Assembly (NCBI GenBank): GCA_964640175.1
Contig: CAZXFW010000007.1
Span: forward strand, 1 to 64,000
DNA: 64,000 nucleotides
Origin: JACKDX01 sp964640175
Lineage (GTDB): Bacteria > Myxococcota_A > Polyangia > Polyangiales > GCA-016699535
Direction: 5' to 3'
Below are positions 1-7,319 of this stretch, piece after piece. Below the pieces are notes generated by a model. The model was given only the letters and a program-made list of their open reading frames with translations. It ran no database searches and was not told the origin of the DNA. Numbering within the stretch: position 1 is the first letter of the stretch; each line of letters opens with the position of its first letter. The translations under genes and the position numbers were made by a program.

Positions 1-6
1 TTCATG

Positions 7-48
7 TGACATTCTTAAATCCTTATGCCCATGACTTTCTTAAATCCT
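7..48 (+). repeat. Two tandem 17-bp repeats (plus degenerate third at 306-319)
   Basis: TGACATTCTTAAATCCT at 7-23 and TGACTTTCTTAAATCCT at 32-48 differ by one base and are 25 bp apart. A looser relative, ACTTTCTCTAATCC, lies at 306-319. Multiple short repeats at an element end are known for IS21-like insertion sequences. Assigning a family here is a guess. Confidence 0.5.
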
Positions 49-121
49 CCGGACACCAGAGGCTCAGCGCCGTGGCTTGGGGTAGGTGATTGCGATAGAT
101 TGGTTGCCCCATGGGTTCGAA

Positions 122-143
122 AAATAGGTAAGGTGTCCCTGAA
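122..143 (+). repeat. Left copy of island-flanking direct repeat
   Basis: A 22-bp stretch with core GGTAAGGTGT matches 9071-9092 in direct orientation at 19 of 22 positions. The two copies lie about 8.95 kb apart and bracket the whole hsd locus. This could be a shared element end or a recombination site. Confidence 0.45.
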
Positions 144-336
144 GTGTTCCCATGAACGTGGCGGTGGAATGGGCGAAAAAGTTAAGCAAAGTCAATTGGT
201 TAGGGATATTGCTCGAAAAAAGGCGTAACATGAAAGAGCTGCACAAGCCCGTCATGCAAAAACGCCATTTGGCGACCCCTCATGCTAAGTAATTGATGTG
301 ACGTAACTTTCTCTAATCCCGTACCAGTCCTTTTAC

Positions 337-360
337 GGGGATACTTCAGAGGGTATCCTC
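337..360. terminator. Stem-loop just downstream of hsdR
   Basis: GGGGATAC (337-344) pairs with GTATCCTC (353-360), giving eight pairs with one G-T and an eight-base loop, two bases past the hsdR stop codon. Only the plus-strand side is followed by a T-rich run. It is therefore a weak candidate hsdR terminator, or a better one for transcripts entering from the left. Confidence 0.3.
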
Positions 361-362
361 GT

Positions 363-3300
363 TTATTGTGCCCAGTTCGCGCATAACAACTCCGCCTGCT
401 CAAGGACAGTTTGGGTGGCTTTTGCTTGTTTGTCGGGTGGGTAGCCGTATTTGCGAAGGATGCGGCGAACCATAACGCGCATCTTGGCCCGGACGGTCTC
501 GCGCACGGTCCAATCAATGGCAGTACTGCTGCGCACTGCCTGAACTAGTTCCTGGGCAATCTTCCGCAAGTTTTCATCGCCTAGCACCTGAACCGCGCTG
601 TCGTTAACCTCTAGTGCATCATAAAAAGCCAGCTCATCTTCGCTCAACCTCAGCTGTTCTCCCCGCTGATCCGCGTCGCGCATCTCGCGTGCAAGCTGCA
701 ACAGCTCCTCTATGACCTCGCCTGCCTGAAGCGCACGATTGTGGTAGCGACGAATAGAAGTCTCCAGCATGTCGGAAAAGGACCGCGACTGCACCAAAAA
801 CTTCCGTGTCCGAACCTTTATTTCGCCACGTAAGAGCCGCTCAAGAACCTCCGCCGCAAGGTTGCGATGCGGTGAAGCTCTCACTTCCGACAAAAACTCT
901 TCCGATAAGATATTGCCGCTAGGCCTCTTCAGGCCGGCTGCCGTGAAAACATCCACTACCTCATCGGAAGCCACGGCGCGCGACAAAAGCTGCCGCATGG
1001 CATGATCCACATCGCCTTTCGTTCTACTTCGGAGCGACGTCGTCTTGACCAGCGCATTTCTGACCTTCTGAAAGAAATCGACGTCGTCACGGATCCGCAC
1101 AGAGTCTTCATCTGGCACTGCCAAGGCGAAAGCCTTTCCGAGCTCCGCAACAGCATCCACCAGCCGCTTTTTGCCGTTCGCCTGCGACAGGATGTGCTCC
1201 TGCGCAAGCGGCAGCAGTTTCAATCGGCGATCCGCAGTACCACTTATCCAGTCCGACCAATCGAAACCATAAAAGAGCTCACGGCACACTTCATACTTTT
1301 CCAGCATCACAGCCACTGCCTCTCCCTTGTCGATGGCTGTTTTGCCGCGCCCGCCACTAGCCGTATAATCGGCCAGAGCTTGTTTTAGTTCATGCGCGAT
1401 GCCCAGATAGTCCACCACGAGTCCGCCCGGCTTATCGCCAAACACCCGATTCACCCTCGCAATCGCCTGCATCAACCCGTGACCTCGCATGGGCTTGTCG
1501 ATGTACATCGTGTGCAAACAAGGAGCATCAAAGCCCGTCAGCCACATGTCCCGCACAATCACCACCTTCAGGGCGTCCGCAGGATCTTTGAACCGCTTTG
1601 CCAGTGCCTCACGGCGGTTTTTCGTCCGGATATGGGCCTGCCATACCAATGGATCGGAAGCAGAACCGGTCATCACAACCTTAATGGCGCCATCGCCATC
1701 TTCGTCGCTATGCCACTCAGGCCGCAACGCGACAATCGATTCGTACAGCGCAATGCAAATACGCCGACTCATGCAAACGATCATCGCCTTACCGTCCATC
1801 ACTTCAAGGCGCGCCTCGAAGTGGCTCAGCATGTCACTCGCCACTAAGCTCAGGCGCTTTTGTGCTCCCACCACAGCTTCCAAGGCAGCCCACTTCGTCT
1901 TCAGGCGCTCCTTCGCCTTCTGCTCCTCTCCCTCTGTGACCTCTTCAAACCCCTGGTCGAGGTGGGGCCGTTCAAGCTCGTCGAGTTCAAGCTTGGCCAG
2001 ACGGCTCTCATAGTAGATGGGCACTGTGGCCTTATCCTCTACCGCTCGCTGAATGTCGTAGATACTGATGTAGTCGCCAAACACCGCGCGCGTGTTCTTG
2101 TCGCTTAGTTCGATCGGCGTGCCGGTAAATCCAATAAAAGAAGCATTGGGTAATGCATCCCGCATATGTCGGGCAAAGCCGTCGATGAAATCATACTGGC
2201 TGCGGTGCGCTTCATCCGCAATAACGACAATGTTTCGGCGGTCCGATAGCAGCGGATACGCATCGCCTTTGCTATCAGGGAAGAACTTGTGAACGGTGGT
2301 AAAAATCACTCCACCCGAGCCCACTTGCAACAACTCACGAAGCTGTTTGCGATCCGCCGCCTGCACCGGCTCCTGCCGCAGTAGCTCATGGCATCGTGCA
2401 AAAGTGCCGAACAGCTGATCGTCCAAGTCATTTCGATCGGTTATGACCAGCAATGTTGGATTCGCCATCGCAGGCTCAAGCACCACTTTGCCAGCATAAA
2501 AAGCCATGGTCAGGCTTTTGCCTGAGCCTTGCGTGTGCCAGACCACACCGACACGCCGATCTCCCTCTGGACCAGCAGCCGCAACGGTCGACGACACTGC
2601 CTTTTGCACCGCGTGATATTGATGGTAGCCAGCCATCTTTTTGACGACATCACTGCCGTCAGAATCAAACACGACAAAATGTCTTATCAAATCCAAAAAT
2701 CTCGATTTCTCAAAGATATCTTTTACCAGCACCTCTAGCTCAAGCTCGCGAGAGGGTTCATTGTCATCAAGCCGGCGCCACGGCATAAACCGTTCGCGGT
2801 TTGCCGTCAGGGTTCCGATGCGCGCACGCATGCCGTCCGAGATCACCAGCACTTCGTTGTAGTGGAACAACGAGGGCACCTGGTGCTTATAGGTCTGCAA
2901 CTGGTTAAAGGCATTCCCGAGCTTCGCGTGTTCACTCACCGGATTCTTGAGCTCCATCAGACCAAGCGGTAGCCCATTGACGAACACGATAACATCCGCC
3001 CGCCGATTGTACCCGTTCTCTGTTACGGTAAACTGGTTGAGCGCTAGCCAATCGTTGTTGTCCACGTTGTCGAAATCGACGAGCCGCACCAAGTCACCAG
3101 CGATCGAACCGTCTTCGCGAAAATACTCAACGTTGACGCCGTTCACGAGCTGGTAATGAAAACTATGGTTCAGATCGGGTAAAGAAGGAGATTCCGCCCT
3201 TGTAATCTTTCGGATGCCCTCCTCGATGGCCTCTTTCGGTACTTGCGGATTGATTCGAATGGCAGCATCCCGCAGCCGTTTTAGCAGCACCACCTCTTCG

Positions 3301-3443
3301 GGGTTTGTGCGCTCAGTCTGCCCTTCTGCCAGTCCGTCATCCTCACCACACCCTCGCTGATAGCCAAGTTCCGCGAGCCAGTCTAGAACGACTTCCTCAA
3401 CGACTGCTTCGTCGACTCCGGCTCCGCGGCTCGTTGCCGGCAT
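363..3443 (-). CDS. hsdR: Type I restriction enzyme, R (motor/nuclease) subunit
   Basis: This is the ATP-dependent translocase and nuclease subunit that joins HsdM and HsdS to cut unmethylated foreign DNA in the cytoplasm. The 1026-aa length is normal. The N-terminal PD-(D/E)XK nuclease shows Asp150 and the Glu164-Leu-Lys166 triad. The SF2 motor shows Walker A QGSGKS near 305-310 and DEAH at 410-413, followed by later helicase motifs (FTGTP, ARVNR). The ATG at 3443 lacks a good ribosome site; AAGG lies 12 bases upstream, so a slightly later start is possible. It is separated from the other hsd genes by 255 bp with repeat sequences and may have its own promoter. All catalytic residues appear intact. 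Confidence 0.95.
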   Translation of the reverse strand: MPATSRGAGVDEAVVEEVVLDWLAELGYQRGCGEDDGLAEGQTERTNPEEVVLLKRLRDAAIRINPQVPKEAIEEGIRKITRAESPSLPDLNHSFHYQLVNGVNVEYFREDGSIAGDLVRLVDFDNVDNNDWLALNQFTVTENGYNRRADVIVFVNGLPLGLMELKNPVSEHAKLGNAFNQLQTYKHQVPSLFHYNEVLVISDGMRARIGTLTANRERFMPWRRLDDNEPSRELELEVLVKDIFEKSRFLDLIRHFVVFDSDGSDVVKKMAGYHQYHAVQKAVSSTVAAAGPEGDRRVGVVWHTQGSGKSLTMAFYAGKVVLEPAMANPTLLVITDRNDLDDQLFGTFARCHELLRQEPVQAADRKQLRELLQVGSGGVIFTTVHKFFPDSKGDAYPLLSDRRNIVVIADEAHRSQYDFIDGFARHMRDALPNASFIGFTGTPIELSDKNTRAVFGDYISIYDIQRAVEDKATVPIYYESRLAKLELDELERPHLDQGFEEVTEGEEQKAKERLKTKWAALEAVVGAQKRLSLVASDMLSHFEARLEVMDGKAMIVCMSRRICIALYESIVALRPEWHSDEDGDGAIKVVMTGSASDPLVWQAHIRTKNRREALAKRFKDPADALKVVIVRDMWLTGFDAPCLHTMYIDKPMRGHGLMQAIARVNRVFGDKPGGLVVDYLGIAHELKQALADYTASGGRGKTAIDKGEAVAVMLEKYEVCRELFYGFDWSDWISGTADRRLKLLPLAQEHILSQANGKKRLVDAVAELGKAFALAVPDEDSVRIRDDVDFFQKVRNALVKTTSLRSRTKGDVDHAMRQLLSRAVASDEVVDVFTAAGLKRPSGNILSEEFLSEVRASPHRNLAAEVLERLLRGEIKVRTRKFLVQSRSFSDMLETSIRRYHNRALQAGEVIEELLQLAREMRDADQRGEQLRLSEDELAFYDALEVNDSAVQVLGDENLRKIAQELVQAVRSSTAIDWTVRETVRAKMRVMVRRILRKYGYPPDKQAKATQTVLEQAELLCANWAQ

Positions 3444-3466
3444 CGGTTAATCGTAACCTTTGGCCT

Positions 3467-3507
3467 CGTCCAATTGCAAGGTTCTGGTGCGTCCAATTGA
3501 AAGGTTC
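3467..3507. repeat. Two 18-bp direct repeats upstream of hsdR
   Basis: CGTCCAATTGCAAGGTTC (3467-3484) and CGTCCAATTGAAAGGTTC (3490-3507) differ at one position, with a 23-bp period. They lie just upstream of the hsdR start, in the 255-bp gap (3444-3698) that otherwise shows no gene. They resemble repeated insertion-element end motifs but could also be regulator sites for hsdR. Confidence 0.5.
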
Positions 3508-3698
3508 AAGGTCGGGCAACCGAGTTAGATTGTTGGTCCCGTCCTCTCGCTTCCACTTGAAATCATTAGCACATTTGCAGGGCCGGTTGTTGGTGGAGTA
3601 CCACATTTGACAATGCAATCAGGAAGGCTATCTTAATAGGCAGCTCATCTGCCATGTGTAGAAGGAGTAACGAGGCCGTTTTCCAGTGGAAGGCGGCC

Positions 3699-4217
3699 TT
3701 AGCCTTTTCTGGCTTTCCAGGCATCGTATTCCTTTCTCAGTTTTCGCCTGCGGTGATTTTCCTCCACTGGATAGGCGGTCCAGGGAAGCACGAAATCCTC
3801 GCGCTCATCTATCACAACCACGTAACTAAAATCGCTTAACGCAATAACCCAACGGCTAGCCCGACGATGGTTTCTCCTAGAGCGCTCGTTTTGCCATACC
3901 ATAACTCGAGATGGGATTCTTTCCGCCTCAACGATCATAGCTTTAGGCCAAGCGATTCTTTCCAAACGCTCCCTGACTGGTGTTCGCTGCGGCTCATCTC
4001 CGCCTTCGGTAACAAAATGCCAAAACGTCGCACTCTTGCCTTCGAACTTTGGGTGACGTTTTAGCTCCATGCGTTTTCCTCGAAAAGCAGGCCTTCTGTG
4101 CTGATGACCGAAATCTCGCCAGAAGATTCCGTACGCTATTTTAAGACTTTCTTCGTAGCGATTCCAGTCGCATCCAATCAGTTCAGGAAGCCAATGCGGC
4201 GCGCCCTCATCTCTCAC
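3699..4217 (-). CDS. Possible BECR/RelE-like nuclease, third accessory gene of hsd operon
   Basis: A 172-aa basic protein without membrane segments. The pattern of an HFVTEG segment near 67-72, W108-Q-N110, and a C-terminal WTAYPVEENHRRRKLRKEY block (146-164) recalls small phage and plasmid proteins of the barnase-EndoU-ColicinE5-RelE-like (BECR) fold. That match is from memory of the pattern, not from a search. Translation starts at GTG, and its GTGA overlaps the stop of the DUF3800 gene by 4 bp, indicating coupling. It is the last gene before the gap ahead of hsdR. If the assignment is right it could be an RNA-cleaving toxin or effector, with the partner DUF3800 gene relevant to control. 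Function is unproven. Confidence 0.5.
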   Translation of the reverse strand: MRDEGAPHWLPELIGCDWNRYEESLKIAYGIFWRDFGHQHRRPAFRGKRMELKRHPKFEGKSATFWHFVTEGGDEPQRTPVRERLERIAWPKAMIVEAERIPSRVMVWQNERSRRNHRRASRWVIALSDFSYVVVIDEREDFVLPWTAYPVEENHRRRKLRKEYDAWKARKG

Positions 4218-4921
4218 TGACCTGTCTCCTGAGGCGCCCAGTAAAAGAGGTTGAACTTGTTCTCTGTGGGCAGCGTAGATTTCTGCAGGGTGTACCCGGA
4301 TCGCATCTGAATACGACGAACGAGCTTATCCTTCGCTCTTTCCTGCAAAGGGCCGCGTCCAATATGCTGAACTGCTCCTATCAAGAGATCCGCAAGCTGC
4401 AACAACTCGACCTCGTGCGATCGAACGGTTTGTATTCTCTCTATAATATCTTGATTGAAATCGTAGATCGAGTTGCACAAGATCTCATGCAATTTACTCG
4501 TCTTACTAGCGCTGCAGGTATCTTTGATATCTAGGTAAATTCGAAAGCGATCGACGGGCGTAATAATCGCCTTCAACATGCTAAAGTACATCTTGTAATA
4601 CCAGATATCGTGATCTTGATTGAAAGCCCTATGATCGAGCTTTGACTTGTCTGGAATCACAAGTGCACGAAAATGCAGATCCGTTTGGTCAAAGAAAAAG
4701 TCTATTAGCGAAAGATAAAAATCCACTTTAGCTGGCGAAACCTTTGTCCACTTCACTTCCATCGCGGGCGACAACCCATGCGCTTTTTTTATAGCGCGCA
4801 GTTCAATCGACATATCTCTGGCCCGCTCTGCTGGACACCAAATCGCTCCAAGCACCATGTTCGGCTGCCCATCGTTTGGCAAATGACCACTCTCATCGCA
4901 GTAGACGTTGAAGATAGTCAT
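4214..4921 (-). CDS. DUF3800 domain protein
   Basis: A 235-aa protein with the DUF3800 signature YCDESG (7-12), a second acidic site YLDIKD (129-134) and QLADLLIGAV (175-184). DUF3800 proteins are thought to adopt an RNase H-like fold, and the spaced Asp/Glu residues (Asp9, Glu10, Asp131, Asp178) fit a metal-dependent active site. They are often found in prokaryotic defence and mobile regions, but their biochemical role is unsettled. The ATG overlaps the upstream gene's stop by 4 bp (ATGA) and the 3' end overlaps the next gene by 4 bp. It is thus the middle of a coupled cassette inside the hsd operon. Family call firm, function unknown. Confidence 0.8.
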   Translation of the reverse strand: MTIFNVYCDESGHLPNDGQPNMVLGAIWCPAERARDMSIELRAIKKAHGLSPAMEVKWTKVSPAKVDFYLSLIDFFFDQTDLHFRALVIPDKSKLDHRAFNQDHDIWYYKMYFSMLKAIITPVDRFRIYLDIKDTCSASKTSKLHEILCNSIYDFNQDIIERIQTVRSHEVELLQLADLLIGAVQHIGRGPLQERAKDKLVRRIQMRSGYTLQKSTLPTENKFNLFYWAPQETGQ

Positions 4922-6006
4922 GTTGATGACTCAATCTGAGTAGGTGTTACTCCAAAGGCAGTTGTGAGCCATGCGATCTTGTCGAGCATGGATGATACGT
5001 TGTGTTCTAGCACATCTGACTGTCCGAACCAGGACAACTCAGGGCGGAACTCGCTGAGGCGCACGAAGCGCTTTCTCATAGTTATGTCGATTTTCATGTC
5101 GGCCCAAGGATTCTCAAAAAACAGAACACCATCGAGTACTGAGAGCAATACAGCCGACACTTTCGGCATCTCACGGAACCATCCGTTTTTGTCTTGCTCA
5201 TAAATGGTCATAGGGACCGGCCATTCAAGAGATGTTCGTTCAGGGAATAGCGGCGATCCAACTTTACCGTAAAAAGCGTGCCAAACTCCGTGAGTGCCGA
5301 TGAAGCATTGCCCCTTTGTGACCTCGGATCGAAAAGGCATGCAATCGACCGCACACATGTCAAGGCCATGTTTGAGATCAAGCCACAGGATGTTTTTCTC
5401 GGATTCTTGAAACTGTTTTCCATCGCGCTTCGTATGGAGCAACCGATCGATCAGCTTGTTGGCAGGATACACCAGAGCCTTGCTGGCCGGATTATGATAG
5501 ATGCATCCGCTCTTATCCACCTTACGGCCACTGCCCGTCGTAGGATGGCCGATTGCGATGGCAACCCGCACGGGACCCTCCGCTTGATTCAGTTGCTGTG
5601 TCAGATCTGCCTTGACTACTTGACGCTCATCTCGGTGCTCCTGTGGGCAGTAGACTTCGACGTTTACGTCTCCGATCCGAAGATCGACGGAGGTACCTTT
5701 AGAGTTCTCAGGAACGCGTTCTGTTTCACCTTTACCGATCCAAGAAAGCCGAAGTGCTGCTTCAATCTCGGCAGCACGTGCTTGTAGTTGATCGTTTTCC
5801 GGCAGACACGCAAGCGATCCTAGTCCATCCTCTATCCATCCTCGGGTTTTCTTCGGCAGCTTGTCTCTATATCTGGATGCTCGATCAAGGGCGACGCGCC
5901 AACCACGAATCAGGGATGGCGAGCACTTGGCAAACACTGAGCGATTTGTGACCTGCTCGACGCCGAAGTCCTGAAGCCGTGCATTGAATTCAACGTCGTC
6001 GGTCAT
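4918..6006 (-). CDS. Uncharacterised 362-aa protein, first accessory gene of hsd operon
   Basis: I do not recognise this family. The protein is soluble. A helical N-terminal third precedes a segment with Glu82, VDLRI (Asp108) and VNVEVY (Glu117-Val-Tyr119). That spacing recalls the E-D-ExK core of PD-(D/E)XK nucleases, but the expected Lys is Tyr. It could be a variant nuclease, an inactive nuclease fold or something else. The C-terminal half has Trp-rich and aromatic strands (for example WPVPMTIYEQ) with no known motif. The ATG overlaps the hsdS stop by 4 bp and the gene overlaps the DUF3800 gene by 4 bp, so it is translated together with hsdMS. Confidence 0.6.
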   Translation of the reverse strand: MTDDVEFNARLQDFGVEQVTNRSVFAKCSPSLIRGWRVALDRASRYRDKLPKKTRGWIEDGLGSLACLPENDQLQARAAEIEAALRLSWIGKGETERVPENSKGTSVDLRIGDVNVEVYCPQEHRDERQVVKADLTQQLNQAEGPVRVAIAIGHPTTGSGRKVDKSGCIYHNPASKALVYPANKLIDRLLHTKRDGKQFQESEKNILWLDLKHGLDMCAVDCMPFRSEVTKGQCFIGTHGVWHAFYGKVGSPLFPERTSLEWPVPMTIYEQDKNGWFREMPKVSAVLLSVLDGVLFFENPWADMKIDITMRKRFVRLSEFRPELSWFGQSDVLEHNVSSMLDKIAWLTTAFGVTPTQIESST

Positions 6007-7319
6007 GCGGTGGCCTCCAAAACCTGCCCTATTTGGGTGACGGATAGCTCCCCCGAAAGCAGTCGAGGCAGCAGCGCGTTGCGCGTTTTCGCAAGTGTCC
6101 GAGATTCGAAGAGGTTGGCGTGGATTCGATCGATCAGCGGTTCTGTGAAACTGCGGAAGGCAGTTGCAATCGAGGCTGGCGGAATCGACAAGGCGTATGC
6201 TGCCATTTGCTTCCAGCTTGTTCTGGGCATTCGCGTCCCATCCGATCCAGCATTGGTGTAGGCAACAAAACTGTCGCTTGATGCGTGGCCAAGACAGAAC
6301 GAGGAGTACGCGGGATCGATGGGCTCGACGACGACGATGTCTGTGCTACACAGGCCGTCCACGGGAGCAACGCCGACTTTGTGGAAATAGGGACGCAGCT
6401 TGCCGAACAGAATCTGCCCCTTTCGGAACCGGCTTTTCTGGCTTTGCGCGTCCGATGCCTCACCCCAGGATTCTAGAGCAAGTGACCGCTGTGGCATGTG
6501 CTCCAGGCCGATATAGGGCATCTCTGGAGGGACTTCGTGTGGCTTGACGCCGTCGCGCACCTGTCTGGCGACATCGACCAACTGTCCGGCGTGCCAGCCC
6601 CTTGGAAGGGGGCCGAGGGGGGAGGGTTGGAATTCGGAGGGGAAGAGGGCGGCGGTGGCGGGATCCATGCCGGTGGGTTGGCGGCCGGCTTTTTTGGCGT
6701 GGACTGGATCGAAGTCGACAAACCAGGACTTGAAAATCGCACGCGCCATCGCCTCCAGCGTCTCATTCATCCGCCGATTCAACTCAATCTTATCATCCAG
6801 CGTCCCAAGGATGTGCGCGATCGCGCGCTGCTCGGATAGTGGCGGCAGCGGAAGTTCAATCCGGTTGATGTCACGAATGGGCAATTGGGGTTGTGCGCTG
6901 CCCGTTCGCAGGAACTCAACCTGCGATTGGAACACTTTCGATCTTAGAAACAAGTATAGAAAGCGTGGCAGGATCTTGGAAACCACAGGTCGCAGGATAA
7001 CCATCCCCGAATTAATGCGCATGTGGTCGAAGGGCACCGTCGTATCGAAATAAGCCGCGTTCCCAACGGTGCCGCGTGTTGTCAGTACGAGATCCTGTCT
7101 CTGGAGCTTCCCCTTCCGCAGCGCTTGATCCTTCTCCTCTGTGATGAATGCGCGGTCTGTGAAGTTGAAGCCAGTCGACGTAACGTTGCCCGCGTTCAAA
7201 AACAGGCAGGGACCAATCGAGCAGAAATCGGCTTGTTTAGGATAGTTGGTGCCGCGGTCGCCGTCGATGATCTCGAACGGTGCCTCGGCGAACGTCACAA
7301 CTGGCCAATTAGCCGCCAT
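6003..7319 (-). CDS. hsdS: Type I restriction-modification specificity subunit
   Basis: HsdS recognises the bipartite DNA target and docks two HsdM copies. The 438-aa protein has the expected arrangement: target-recognition domain 1 (about 1-160), a central conserved helix region starting LSEQRAIAHILGTLDDKIEL (161-180) and ending near FKSWFVDFDP, target-recognition domain 2 (about 240-395), and the distal conserved helix with RNALLPRLLSGEL. It begins inside the hsdM 3' end (11-bp overlap), and its stop overlaps the following accessory gene. Both recognition domains look complete, so the system should be able to define a split target; the target sequence cannot be read from the protein. Confidence 0.95.
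   Translation of the reverse strand: MAANWPVVTFAEAPFEIIDGDRGTNYPKQADFCSIGPCLFLNAGNVTSTGFNFTDRAFITEEKDQALRKGKLQRQDLVLTTRGTVGNAAYFDTTVPFDHMRINSGMVILRPVVSKILPRFLYLFLRSKVFQSQVEFLRTGSAQPQLPIRDINRIELPLPPLSEQRAIAHILGTLDDKIELNRRMNETLEAMARAIFKSWFVDFDPVHAKKAGRQPTGMDPATAALFPSEFQPSPLGPLPRGWHAGQLVDVARQVRDGVKPHEVPPEMPYIGLEHMPQRSLALESWGEASDAQSQKSRFRKGQILFGKLRPYFHKVGVAPVDGLCSTDIVVVEPIDPAYSSFCLGHASSDSFVAYTNAGSDGTRMPRTSWKQMAAYALSIPPASIATAFRSFTEPLIDRIHANLFESRTLAKTRNALLPRLLSGELSVTQIGQVLEATA

Larger units (their letters stand above)
1..362. other. Gene-free edge of accessory island with IS-end-like repeats
   Basis: No convincing gene is seen in these 362 bases; a 67-codon open frame at 25-228 has no recognisable motif. 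The stretch holds two near-identical 17-mers near the left end, a third degenerate copy near 306, a 22-bp motif at 122-143 that recurs at 9071, and a stem-loop just past the hsdR stop. Repeated short motifs of this kind are typical of the ends of insertion sequences, so this is probably the wreck of one or more elements. No transposase is left to name the family. Confidence 0.5.

Noticed and set aside
25..228. 67-codon frame at the window start
   Set aside because: No recognisable family, no clear ribosome site, and it covers repeat DNA; treated as non-coding debris.
1489..2013. 174-codon plus-strand open frame inside hsdR
   Set aside because: It lies antisense within a complete hsdR with intact motifs, and its product is Ser/Arg-rich low complexity, typical of a shadow frame.
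3397..3618. 73-codon minus-strand frame across the hsdR start
   Set aside because: It overlaps hsdR in another frame and the upstream repeats; no motif, so not called a gene.
6498..7053. Overlapping plus-strand frames of 113 and 169 codons opposite hsdS
   Set aside because: Fully antisense to hsdS, Gly/Ser/Arg-biased, no motif.
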